Shown: positions 5,367 to 12,954, numbered from the stretch's first letter. The stretch is 15,724 nt of DNA from Ruminococcaceae bacterium UBA1865 (GCA_002338255.1 DDHX01000064.1:152014-167737); one strand, 5' to 3'. Made by a program: numbers and translations. The notes: generated from the sequence alone by a model not told the origin.

Positions 5367-7610
5367 ATGATAAAACTGGCAAAATACTTAAAACCCTTTG
5401 CGCTTGTTCTTTTGGTTTCCATTGCCCTGCTGTTCGGGCAGGCAATGGCCGACTTGAACTTGCCGAATTATATGTCGGAAATTGTCAACGTCGGCATTCA
5501 GCAAAATGGCATTGAAAATGCTGCGCCCGAAGCAATCAGTGCCAAGGGTCTTACTTTTATGAAAAATTTTATGACCGATGAACAAAAGAAAACCATTGAG
5601 AGCAGCTACACACTACTGTCATTTTCCGCTACTGGTTCGGAGCACGACAGCTATGTAAAGCAATATCCTCTGTTAAAGACGGAGGATATCTATGTGCGTG
5701 GAAATGTGGACAGTACCGCATTGACCGGGCTCGACAAGACCTTTGGAGAAGCCACATGGACCTTTATCAATACGATGAAGACACTTGCGAAGCAGTCCGG
5801 CAAGAGCCTGACAACTGCGACAGGAGGGCAGACAAATGTGTCGGAAGTGGATTTTTCAAAAGTCTATGCCCTTGAGCCGATGTTGAAAAAAATGCCTGCG
5901 AGTGTGTTGGACGACGCGCGTAAGGAAGCGCTGAAAAATTCCGATTCCATGCTTCTACAAAGCGGTGCGGCGATGTGCCAGAGTTTTTACCGTGAACTTG
6001 GCATGAATATCGGAAATATTCAAACCGCCTTTATTCTTAAAAAAGGGCTGTGGATGCTTTTAATCGCTCTTGCAGGCGGTGCTGCGGCTGTGCTGGTGGG
6101 TTTCTTCGCCGCAAGAGTCAGCGCTGGAATTGCGCGTGATCTGCGCCGGGATGTGTTTGAAAAAGTGGAAAGCTTTTCAAGCCATGAGTTTGACCAATAC
6201 TCCACAGCTTCGCTGATTACACGTACCACCAACGATGTTACTCAGGTGCAAATGCTGGTGATGCTGGGTATCCGTATCATGTGTTACGCTCCAATTCTGG
6301 GTATCGGCGGCATCATTATGGCGCTTCGCAAATCGATATCCATGAGCTGGATTATCGCATTGGCTTGTGTTGTGCTGATTGGAATGATTGCTGTTATATT
6401 CAGCATTGCGATCCCGAAATTTAAAATCATGCAACAACTGATTGACCGGTTAAATCTGGTATCTCGTGAAAATTTAAATGGTCTGATGGTCATCCGTGCG
6501 TTTGGTACGCAGGAATTTGAAGAAGACCGTTTTGATGAATCAAACAAAGACCTTACCAAAAATTCGTTGTTTGTAAACCGTGTTATGGTATTTATGATGC
6601 CGGCAATGATGCTCATTATGAACGCCGCCACGCTCTTAATCGTTTGGGTCGGGGCGCATCAAATTGCTGACTCCGCCATGCAGGTGGGTGATATGATGGC
6701 GTTCATGCAGTACGCGATGCAGATTATTATGAGTTTCCTGATGATATCGATGATGTTTATCATGGTTCCGCGTGCAGCTGTTTCCGGCAACCGTATCTCC
6801 GAAGTGCTTTCAGTGAAACCCACAATAATAGACCCGAAAACACAAAAAGAATTTGTGAAAGATAAAATTGGCTATGTTGAGTTTAAAGATGTCAGTCTTC
6901 GTTACGACGGTGCGAATGAAGACGCGATCGAGCATATCACTTTTACAGCAAAACCGGGCCAGACGACTGCTTTTATCGGCTCGACCGGTTCTGGTAAATC
7001 AACCTTAATCAATTTGATTCCGCGTTTTTACGACGTTACCTCCGGCGAGGTACTCGTAAACGGCGTGAATGTAAAAGATGTTGAGCAGCACGAACTGCGA
7101 ACTCAAATCGGCTATGTGCCGCAAAAAGGAATCCTGATTTCCGGTACCATCGCTTCCAATCTGCGCTACGGCGATAAAAATGCCAGCGATGAAGAAATCA
7201 AAACAGCCGCGACGGTTGCTCAGGCTATGGAATTTATTGATGAGGAATCGGACGGTTTTCAGTCAGAAATCGCTCAGGCAGGCACCAATGTGTCCGGTGG
7301 GCAAAAGCAGCGCCTTTCTATTGCGCGTGCGTTAGTCAAAAAACCTCCAATTTATATTTTTGACGACAGCTTTTCCGCACTTGATTTTAAAACAGACGCA
7401 ACCTTGCGCCATGCATTGAAAAAACACACAGGTGACAGCACTGTCCTAATCGTTGCCCAGCGTGTCAGTACCATTATGGGTGCAGAACAAATTATTGTGC
7501 TTGATGAAGGTAAAATTATGGGTATAGGTACACATCGGGAGCTTTTGGAAAATTGCCCGACTTATTATGAAATTGCTTCATCACAGCTTTCAAAGGAGGA
7601 ATTAGCATGA
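5367..7610 (+). CDS. Heterodimeric ABC exporter subunit with degenerate ATP site
   Basis: This is a 747-residue membrane-ATPase half transporter of the type IV exporter fold. Membrane segment 1 (about 10-30) is followed by an unusually long extracytoplasmic insert (about 45-220) before segment 2 near residue 228. The remaining transmembrane helices and the nucleotide-binding domain follow. Walker A is GSTGSGKST (538-546) and the signature is an intact SGGQ (643-646). The Walker B catalytic position is Asp667 instead of Glu (IFDDSFSALD), and the switch histidine is Gln698 (VAQRVST). This Asp/Gln pair is the known mark of the non-hydrolytic site subunit in TM287/288-like heterodimers. ATG 5367 is preferred, with GAAAGGA 9 bases upstream, over an in-frame ATG at 5343 that lacks a ribosome binding site. 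The gene overlaps the next by four bases (ATGA). Confidence 0.92.
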   Translation: MIKLAKYLKPFALVLLVSIALLFGQAMADLNLPNYMSEIVNVGIQQNGIENAAPEAISAKGLTFMKNFMTDEQKKTIESSYTLLSFSATGSEHDSYVKQYPLLKTEDIYVRGNVDSTALTGLDKTFGEATWTFINTMKTLAKQSGKSLTTATGGQTNVSEVDFSKVYALEPMLKKMPASVLDDARKEALKNSDSMLLQSGAAMCQSFYRELGMNIGNIQTAFILKKGLWMLLIALAGGAAAVLVGFFAARVSAGIARDLRRDVFEKVESFSSHEFDQYSTASLITRTTNDVTQVQMLVMLGIRIMCYAPILGIGGIIMALRKSISMSWIIALACVVLIGMIAVIFSIAIPKFKIMQQLIDRLNLVSRENLNGLMVIRAFGTQEFEEDRFDESNKDLTKNSLFVNRVMVFMMPAMMLIMNAATLLIVWVGAHQIADSAMQVGDMMAFMQYAMQIIMSFLMISMMFIMVPRAAVSGNRISEVLSVKPTIIDPKTQKEFVKDKIGYVEFKDVSLRYDGANEDAIEHITFTAKPGQTTAFIGSTGSGKSTLINLIPRFYDVTSGEVLVNGVNVKDVEQHELRTQIGYVPQKGILISGTIASNLRYGDKNASDEEIKTAATVAQAMEFIDEESDGFQSEIAQAGTNVSGGQKQRLSIARALVKKPPIYIFDDSFSALDFKTDATLRHALKKHTGDSTVLIVAQRVSTIMGAEQIIVLDEGKIMGIGTHRELLENCPTYYEIASSQLSKEELA

Positions 7611-9520
7611 GTAAGACACCCTCCGAAACACGCAGACCAATGCGTGGACCAGGTGCAGGCCATGGTCCCGGCGCTATGATGATGAGTGGTGAAAAAGCCA
7701 AAGATTTTAAAGGAACTTTTAAAAAGCTGATTCACTACATGAGCCGGTATAAAATCTCAATGCTTATTGTATTCTTTTTTGCAATTGCCTCAACGATATT
7801 TTCCATTGTGGGGCCGAAGATTTTAGGAAAAGTAACAACCTCGCTTTTTACAGGGTTGATGAATCAGATTACAGGAACGGGCAAGGGAATTGATTTCGGC
7901 TATATTGGGAACATCATGATATGGCTTTCCGCACTTTATATAATTAGTGCGCTGTTCACCTATATTCAGGGCTATGTCATGACCGGTGTATCCATGAAAG
8001 TTACTTACAACCTACGCCGCGAAATAGCCGCGAAAATTCAAAAACTTCCGTTTCAATATTATGATACGACCAGTAACGGCGAGGTGCTTTCGCACATTAC
8101 CAATGATGTTGACGCAATCAGTCAAAGTCTGAATCAAAGCGTTACTCAGATTATTACTTCGGTTGCGACCATCATTGGCATCTTGATCATGATGTTTTCC
8201 ATCAGCTGGCAAATGACGCTGGTTGCACTGTGCATTATACCGATTTCCATGGGATTTATCGTGATGATCGTAAAAAAATCTCAAAAGCACTTTAAGGCGC
8301 AGCAGGAATATCTTGGTCATGTAAATGGCCATGTTGAAGAAATGTATGCGAGTCATGTTGTTGTGAAAGCATTCAACGGTGAAGAGGATTCCGCTAACAC
8401 CTTCAACGGTTATAATGAGACGCTTTTTTCCTCCGCATGGAAAAGTCAGTTCCTTTCCGGAATGATGATGCCGGTTATGAGTTTTATCGGAAATCTCGGC
8501 TATGTTGCGGTATGCGTTTTAGGTGGATATCTTGCTGCAAACGGCAGAATCTCTGTGGGCGATATTCAGGCGTTTATCCAGTATGTCCGCCAGTTTACGC
8601 AGCCGCTTACCCAGGTAGCCAATATTTCTAATGTTTTACAGCAGACTACCGCAGCGGCGGAACGTGTTTTTGCATTCCTTGATCTTCCGGAAGAAGTGGC
8701 GGAAAGTAAAACGCCTATTTGTATCAACACGAGCTCCGAGCCGGATACGGAGTTGAACGTCCACATTCAAGGCAGTGTGCAGTTTGCACATGTCCACTTT
8801 GGATATAATCCGGATAAAATCATCATCAATGATTTTTCGACCAGCATTAAACCGGGTCAAAAGATTGCCATTGTTGGTCCTACGGGCGCGGGAAAAACCA
8901 CGATTGTTAAACTTCTAATGCGTTTTTACGATGTCAGTCAAGGTGCGATTTTGGTTGATGGCTACGACATCCGCGATTTTGCGCGCAACGATTTGCGCTC
9001 GCTGTTTGGTATGGTGTTACAGGATACATGGCTTTATAACGCCAGCATCGCTGACAATATCCGTTATGGAAAACTCAATGCCAGTGAAGAGGAAGTAATC
9101 GCTGCGGCGAAGGCCGCACAAGTTGACCATTTTGTCCGTACCTTGCCGGATGGCTATCAGATGGTACTGAATGAGGAAGTCAGCAATGTTTCACAGGGAC
9201 AGAAACAGCTTTTGACCATTGCGCGCGCCATCCTTGCAGACCCGCAGATTTTGATTCTTGATGAGGCGACCAGCAGCGTCGATACCCGCACGGAAATACT
9301 AATCCAAAAGGCAATGGATAACCTGATGAAGGGCCGCACAAGCTTTGTAATTGCCCACCGTCTTTCCACAATCCGTGACGCCGACTTGATTTTGGTTATG
9401 CGTGACGGGGACATTGTTGAACAGGGCAGCCACGACGATTTAATCGGCAAGAACGGTTTCTACGCAAATCTGTACAACAGCCAGTTTGAAAAGCCCAATT
9501 TGCTTGGTGCTAACTCATAG
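7607..9520 (+). CDS. Heterodimeric ABC exporter subunit with competent Walker B/switch
   Basis: The 637-residue partner of the preceding subunit has a cytoplasmic N-terminus rich in Gly, Pro and Met (MRGPGAGHGPGAMMM, residues 12-26), six membrane segments (about 50-330) and a nucleotide-binding domain. Walker A is GPTGAGKTT (424-432). Walker B is LDEATSS with catalytic Glu553, and the switch is His584 (IAHRLST). Its own signature is altered to SQGQ (529-532). This complements the upstream subunit, so the pair would form one good site (this Walker A/B with the partner's SGGQ) and one degenerate site. The start overlaps the upstream stop in ATGA and is preceded by a near-ideal AAAGGAGGA, giving stoichiometric coupled translation. 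It probably exports drugs or hydrophobic or peptide compounds; the substrate cannot be deduced. Confidence 0.93.
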   Translation: MSKTPSETRRPMRGPGAGHGPGAMMMSGEKAKDFKGTFKKLIHYMSRYKISMLIVFFFAIASTIFSIVGPKILGKVTTSLFTGLMNQITGTGKGIDFGYIGNIMIWLSALYIISALFTYIQGYVMTGVSMKVTYNLRREIAAKIQKLPFQYYDTTSNGEVLSHITNDVDAISQSLNQSVTQIITSVATIIGILIMMFSISWQMTLVALCIIPISMGFIVMIVKKSQKHFKAQQEYLGHVNGHVEEMYASHVVVKAFNGEEDSANTFNGYNETLFSSAWKSQFLSGMMMPVMSFIGNLGYVAVCVLGGYLAANGRISVGDIQAFIQYVRQFTQPLTQVANISNVLQQTTAAAERVFAFLDLPEEVAESKTPICINTSSEPDTELNVHIQGSVQFAHVHFGYNPDKIIINDFSTSIKPGQKIAIVGPTGAGKTTIVKLLMRFYDVSQGAILVDGYDIRDFARNDLRSLFGMVLQDTWLYNASIADNIRYGKLNASEEEVIAAAKAAQVDHFVRTLPDGYQMVLNEEVSNVSQGQKQLLTIARAILADPQILILDEATSSVDTRTEILIQKAMDNLMKGRTSFVIAHRLSTIRDADLILVMRDGDIVEQGSHDDLIGKNGFYANLYNSQFEKPNLLGANS

Positions 9521-9534
9521 AAATTACACGTAAT

Positions 9535-9577
9535 AAAAAGGGACCACCACTGGCTCGACCAGCAGTGGTCCCTTTTT
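9535..9577 (+). terminator. Terminator of the marR-ABC operon
   Basis: The long stem pairs GGGACCAC (9540-9547) with GTGGTCCC (9565-9572). After a two-base internal mismatch, CTGG (9550-9553) pairs with CCAG (9559-9562). It is flanked by AAAAA upstream and TTTTT downstream, so it could work in both directions. Confidence 0.9.
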
Positions 9578-9667
9578 CAATAGTGCCAAACGCACCTGAC
9601 CAGCACCAAATTAACAATCATGATTAGTATTACCAATTGACATATTATACAGTTTTGTTTGATATAA

Positions 9668-10003
9668 ATTTTCGTGTATTTTGGCAAGAGCCTTCCAAAG
9701 TTTGCTTCTCTTTTAACGACTATCCCACAGAGCGTAATCGGTGGTGCAACAATTTCCGTATTTGCCATGATTACAATGACAGGGATTAAAATGATTTCTT
9801 CGACTAACCTTACTCCTCGCAACACAGCCGTGGTTGGGCTTTCAGTTGCTCTTGGTGTTGGCGTAACACAGGTACCAGGGTGCCTTGCACAGTTTCCAGC
9901 TTGGGTGGCAACTGTATTTGGCAGCTCATCGGTTGTTATTGCAACAATTATGGCAATTTTTCTCAATCTTATTTTGCCAAAAGATGAAGTTACAACAAAA
10001 TAA
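9668..10003 (+). pseudogene. 5'-truncated NCS2 uracil/xanthine permease remnant
   Basis: About 111 codons match the C-terminal quarter of nucleobase:cation symporter-2 transporters, which carry uracil or xanthine across the membrane. Visible landmarks are PKFASLLTTIPQSVIGGATI (the loop and helix that follow the substrate-binding region), LTPRNTAVVGLSVALGVGVTQVPG, and a final hydrophobic helix ending in NLILPKD. The frame is closed upstream by TAA at 9665-9667 and by TGA at 9638-9640, and nothing recognisable as the missing roughly 300 N-terminal residues precedes it. A GTG at 9674 opens the frame but has no ribosome binding site. I interpret it as a deletion scar next to the mobile-element region. 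Stable expression as a protein is unlikely. Confidence 0.75.
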
Positions 10004-10060
10004 ATTGAAGACGTACGAAACCCGGTAAAAGTTTATTACTTAATGCAATCTATATTACAA

Positions 10061-10108
10061 CAAATCCCCTGCACCTCTGATAAAGAGATGCAGGGGATTT
10101 GATTGTAT
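10061..10108 (+). terminator. Long stem-loop, probable old terminator of the permease gene
   Basis: A 13-bp perfect stem, CAAATCCCCTGCA (10061-10073) with 10089-10101, continues after a mismatch into CTCT (10075-10078) and AGAG (10084-10087). The downstream sequence ATTGTATTA is only weakly T-rich, so termination efficiency is uncertain. Confidence 0.55.
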
Positions 10109-10114
10109 TACGAA

Positions 10115-10137
10115 CCCCCCCCGGCTTTGCCGGGGGG
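10115..10137. repeat. C/G-homopolymer hairpin
   Basis: A nine-base-pair stem (CCCCCCGGC 10117-10125 with GCCGGGGGG 10129-10137) closes on a TTT loop, and two further Cs precede it. There is no T tract on either side. Such GGGGGG-ended hairpins often occur as dispersed intergenic repeats; whether this one is repeated cannot be seen here. Confidence 0.5.
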
Positions 10138-10310
10138 TAACTATTTATGGCCATTGGGGGAACAAGTTAAAGGAATGTCGGATTCAACTTTCCCTCGGCT
10201 AATAGTGCCCCGCGCAATGATATTATTTTGTAAAACGTTTATATAAAGCGCCAAGTGACTTTTTCTCAATTCTCGAAACATAGGAACGTGCTTATTGTAA
10301 GTGATTGTCT
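10138..10310. other. Intergenic end region downstream of the recombinase gene
   Basis: I see no gene here, and no clear terminator for the recombinase transcript that runs into it from the right. The sequence shifts to ordinary AT-rich spacer after the G-run hairpin. An element end (attachment site) could lie here because recombinase genes of this type usually sit close to one end, but no convincing core repeat shared with the other side was found by eye. Confidence 0.4.
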
Positions 10311-11888
10311 CTAAGAAATCGCTTCCAACTGGCGGAAGCGGAAATGAATGATAATTTGTTTGTTTTCGGTCAGTTCTACGCGCTCAATCAGGCTGACAAG
10401 CAGTTCTTTGCTGCAATACGCGGTGTCAACAAAGCGCTTCACAAGCTTCTTTGCAATCTCCGCTTGCTTATCGGGAGAATAATCCGGCGTATCAATCTTC
10501 GAGAGCTTTTGTTCAAGCGCTGACCGTTCTTCTTTAACCTTCAGATAAATTCGTTCAAAATCCTTATCGTCCAGAAGGCCTGTCAGCTTATCCATGTACA
10601 TCTTGTCGAGGTGAGCTGTCAGGCTTTCTATTTTATTCTGCAACGAGGCGATCTCATTTTCATGATTCTCCGCTTGCCGCGCTTCCTCCACCGCCTGTTC
10701 CGCCATCGGCATCAGCTGTTCTGTATGTAAATATTGTTCGCATACTTCCCGTACTTTTTGCAGTACCGCATTGGTCACAATTTCTTCCTTGATGGAGTGG
10801 CAGGTGCAAACACCGGCCTTCGTGAAGCGCTGATAGGTACGGCAGACAAAGTAAAGACAATCCTTACCTTCTGCGTTCGGACGGTTGATTACAGCCAACG
10901 GGTAACCGCATTCGTGGCAATAAATCAGACCCTTGAGCAGAAAATCGTAAGTACGTGAGCGGGTCGTTCTGCGGCTGTTCACCATACGCTGCACCTTGGT
11001 GAATATTTCAGGGTCGATAAGCGGTTCGTGCGTACCTTCAACAATAATCCAGTTTTCACGCGGCTGCCGAATCGTTTTTTTTGATTTGTAGCTGATCTTT
11101 TTACTGCGCCCCTGAACCATGTTGCCGATATACGTTTCGTTTTGCAGCATATCGGAAATTCGCTCGCTGCTCCACAGTCCGGCGTATGGTCCGATGCGTC
11201 CCTGATTTAGTCCGGCGTAAGACGCCGGTGTCGGAATTTTCTCGTCGTTGAGCTGAACCGCGATTTGCCGACAAGACAGTCCCGTGAGCGCCATATCAAA
11301 GATGCGCCGCACGACTGGTGCCGCTTCTTCGTCAATGATTATTTTATTTTTCCCATTCGGGTCCATTTTGTAGCCGTAACGGGGTTTTCCTCCGATAAAT
11401 AATCCCTTGCGCTGTTTGTCGTGTTTGACACTCTTGATCTTTTTCGAGATGTCTTTAGCATACATATCATTCATGATCGCGCGGAACGGTGTGATATCGT
11501 TGGCCGTGCTCTCCACGCCCGTATCGATTCCGTCCAGCAGAGATATGTAGCGTACCCGGTTTTCCGGAAAATACCGTTCCATGTAATGCCCGGTCATGAT
11601 ATAGTCGCGGCCAAGACGGGAGAGGTCTTTGGTTATAACCATGTTCACTTTTTTTGCGTCGATATCGCCGATCAGACGCTTAAAATCTGGCCTGTCAAAG
11701 CTCGTGCCGGACCAGCCATCATCGATATAGGTGCCGTATACGGATAGCCGATGTTCCTTCACAAATTCATCCAGCAGGGACTTTTGATTGTTTACACTCT
11801 CCGACGGTCCTTCGTTTTCATCCTCCTTCGACAGCCTGATATACAGGCCCACCTGATAATCCATGGGGTTGCTTATTTCCAAGTACAT
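10311..11888 (-). CDS. Large serine recombinase (TnpX/integrase type)
   Basis: This site-specific DNA recombinase integrates and excises mobile elements through a covalent phosphoserine intermediate. The 525-residue protein has an N-terminal resolvase domain (about 11-155) with nucleophile Ser20 in YIRLS, DDGWSGTSFDRPDF (56-69) and the catalytic arginine segment KDLSRLGRD (87-95). A recombinase domain (about 165-300, starting GGKPRYGYK) follows. Next is a zinc ribbon with Cys324, Cys327, Cys349 and a CTC pair at 361-363, then a long coiled coil (about 395-465) and a basic C-terminal tail. All catalytic residues are present, so it is probably active. The start ATG at 11886-11888 has GGAGG (11895-11899) 6 bases upstream; a longer in-frame start at 11915 has none. 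No cargo or conjugation gene is nearby. Confidence 0.92.
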   Translation of the reverse strand: MYLEISNPMDYQVGLYIRLSKEDENEGPSESVNNQKSLLDEFVKEHRLSVYGTYIDDGWSGTSFDRPDFKRLIGDIDAKKVNMVITKDLSRLGRDYIMTGHYMERYFPENRVRYISLLDGIDTGVESTANDITPFRAIMNDMYAKDISKKIKSVKHDKQRKGLFIGGKPRYGYKMDPNGKNKIIIDEEAAPVVRRIFDMALTGLSCRQIAVQLNDEKIPTPASYAGLNQGRIGPYAGLWSSERISDMLQNETYIGNMVQGRSKKISYKSKKTIRQPRENWIIVEGTHEPLIDPEIFTKVQRMVNSRRTTRSRTYDFLLKGLIYCHECGYPLAVINRPNAEGKDCLYFVCRTYQRFTKAGVCTCHSIKEEIVTNAVLQKVREVCEQYLHTEQLMPMAEQAVEEARQAENHENEIASLQNKIESLTAHLDKMYMDKLTGLLDDKDFERIYLKVKEERSALEQKLSKIDTPDYSPDKQAEIAKKLVKRFVDTAYCSKELLVSLIERVELTENKQIIIHFRFRQLEAIS

Positions 11889-11927
11889 TTTGCGCCTCCG
11901 AAAATAAGCGGCCATTCATCATGAATA

Positions 11928-12080
11928 TCATACATGTGATGTCGCCGGAATTGCAAGTTTGCGGTCATCCCGCATAAGCTCCCGCTGAAGGAAAAGGCGA
12001 AAAGAACGGGACAGTATTTGACAAGCTGTCTCGCCTTTGTCTGGAAAGATACACGTCACTGTTACTTCAGGTTTACTCAT
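11928..12080 (-). CDS. Small conserved-looking protein preceding the recombinase
   Basis: The 50-residue protein starts at ATG 12080-12078 with AGGGGAG about 7 bases upstream, an excellent ribosome binding site. The sequence begins MSKPEVTVTCIFPDKGE and continues with an amphipathic helix-like segment SRSFRLFLQREL. In my recollection, similar short proteins sit directly ahead of large serine recombinases in clostridial integrative elements. It may serve as a recombination accessory factor or simply couple translation, but no function is established from what I can see. It ends 39 bases before the recombinase start and is almost certainly co-transcribed with it. Confidence 0.68.
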   Translation of the reverse strand: MSKPEVTVTCIFPDKGETACQILSRSFRLFLQRELMRDDRKLAIPATSHV

Positions 12081-12276
12081 AAATCTGCTCCCCTTTATGC
12101 TGCGATAGTAAAAGATATGCAAATCAGTGTAATTTTTGCCTGTCCATCGAAAAAGAAAATCTCAATCGCAAAATTAGTTCGAATAGATTTTATTCCGCTT
12201 GCTCTTGTGCCATGGCTTTTTACTTCAGAACAGGCTGATAATATCAAAGCAACCGCACTGTTTCATTTGATTCACT

Positions 12277-12372
12277 CTAATGGGCGACGCTGTGAGTTAC
12301 AGCGCGGCTGTCACTTTGTTTTGACTCACTTTTTAGGCTTGCCGGATGAACAGGCGGCGTACCTGTTACCAT
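12277..12372 (-). CDS. Possible 31-residue peptide with strong ribosome binding site
   Basis: A very short ORF begins at ATG 12372-12370 and ends in TAG at 12279-12277. Its upstream sequence GGGGGGAGGTG (complement of 12381-12391) with 8 bases of spacing is one of the strongest Shine-Dalgarno matches in the window, and this is the main reason to list it. The peptide, beginning MVTGTPPVHPASLKSESK, is polar with no membrane segment, signal or domain I recognise. It lies on the same strand as the recombinase, about 200 bases before the 50-residue gene. It could be a leader peptide or a chance ORF. Confidence 0.4.
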   Translation of the reverse strand: MVTGTPPVHPASLKSESKQSDSRAVTHSVAH

Positions 12373-12482
12373 AGGAATCGCACCTCCCCCCATGATGATG
12401 GCGGGCCGTTCTCATTGCCTGCGACGGCTCACGACCTGTTTGGCCGTTTCAACGCTCGGGCTGTGACGGAACGGAAGTATCA

Positions 12483-12683
12483 TTACATACAGATCATTGC
12501 CTTAGAGCCACCCGTGTCCGTTGGACGTTGCTCTGCTTGTGGCGCTGGTGTTTTTCGCTCCCTTTCCATTATGCTGAAATCAATCACGTGAGGAAAGATC
12601 GTGGCGCACCCGCCGCCCAGCTCCCTGCATGCCGCTGCTTGCGGTATGTATCCGGCTTCCAGTGTTCTATTTTCAATGTGCAT
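12483..12683 (-). CDS. Possible 66-residue protein, unknown
   Basis: The frame begins at ATG 12683-12681, 13 bases after the stop of the small membrane ORF, and closes with TAA at 12485-12483. The ribosome binding site is weak (GCGGA immediately before the start). The protein has a hydrophobic middle GGGCATIFPHVIDFS and a hydrophilic C-terminus rich in Glu, Arg, Pro and Gln. The same frame is open further upstream to 12746, overlapping the membrane ORF. I recognise no family. Its listing rests on its tight spacing in the small-ORF series; it could be non-coding. Confidence 0.33.
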   Translation of the reverse strand: MHIENRTLEAGYIPQAAACRELGGGCATIFPHVIDFSIMERERKTPAPQAEQRPTDTGGSKAMICM

Positions 12684-12696
12684 TCCGCAGATGACG

Positions 12697-12864
12697 TTAG
12701 CGGTTCTCTTCGCTCTTTTGACCGATAAATAGCAGAACCAGCGCAAAAGGCACCAAGCAGAGAATGAAGGGCACTATTTGGCCGTACATCAGAAACTCCA
12801 CGAGAAATCCATACAACGCCAGTCCTGAGCTGCCAATTAACAAAATTAGTTTCTTCAAGTTCAT
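12697..12864 (-). CDS. Small two-helix membrane protein
   Basis: The 55-residue protein (MNLKKLILLIGSSGLALYGF and on) has two hydrophobic stretches, about residues 4-26 and 29-48, and a charged tail GQKSEENR. The N-terminal lysines suggest N-in topology with both ends in the cytoplasm. A run GGGGGG lies directly before the ATG at 12864, too close for ideal spacing. A TTG at 12858 would sit 7 bases from that run and may be the real start, giving 53 residues. It is the first of the small - strand ORFs after a hairpin terminator. Function unknown; holin-like or element-associated small membrane proteins are possibilities only by size and topology. Confidence 0.5.
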   Translation of the reverse strand: MNLKKLILLIGSSGLALYGFLVEFLMYGQIVPFILCLVPFALVLLFIGQKSEENR

Positions 12865-12919
12865 CACCCCCCATACGAAAATGGTCGGAAAATGCGAATG
12901 AACGCAACTCGCCGGACGC

Positions 12920-12954
12920 AAAAAAAGCGCCGTCACGAAATTTCATGACGGCGC
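12920..12954 (-). terminator. - strand rho-independent terminator
   Basis: Reading the - strand, GCGCCGTCA (complement of 12946-12954) pairs with TGACGGCGC (complement of 12927-12935), followed by seven Ts (complement of 12920-12926). It is the first clear - strand terminator downstream of the zinc-ribbon operon, about 420 bases after its end. It could stop that transcript or attenuate transcription into the small membrane ORF, whose start lies 56 bases further on. Confidence 0.7.

Larger units (their letters stand above)
10311..12864 (-). mobile_element. Candidate recombination end or remnant of an integrative element
   Basis: The segment consists of a complete large serine recombinase and a same-strand string of very small ORFs just upstream. 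It lies between a truncated permease gene and a hairpin terminator. This layout fits the end of an integrative conjugative or mobilisable element, or a fragment left after deletion. No relaxase, coupling protein, type IV secretion, replication or resistance gene is present. The exact boundaries are unknown; the coordinates simply span the recombinase and its small-ORF neighbours. Confidence 0.4.

Noticed and set aside
9577..9966. 129-codon - strand ORF
   Set aside because: It is antisense to the clear NCS2 permease fragment, which explains the open frame.
10115..10137. G-run hairpin as a terminator
   Set aside because: No T tract follows on either strand, so it is listed only as a repeat-like hairpin.
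12018..12374. 118-codon + strand ORF
   Set aside because: It lacks a ribosome binding site, has no recognisable motif, and runs antisense to the 50-residue gene and the 31-codon ORF, both of which have strong ribosome binding sites.
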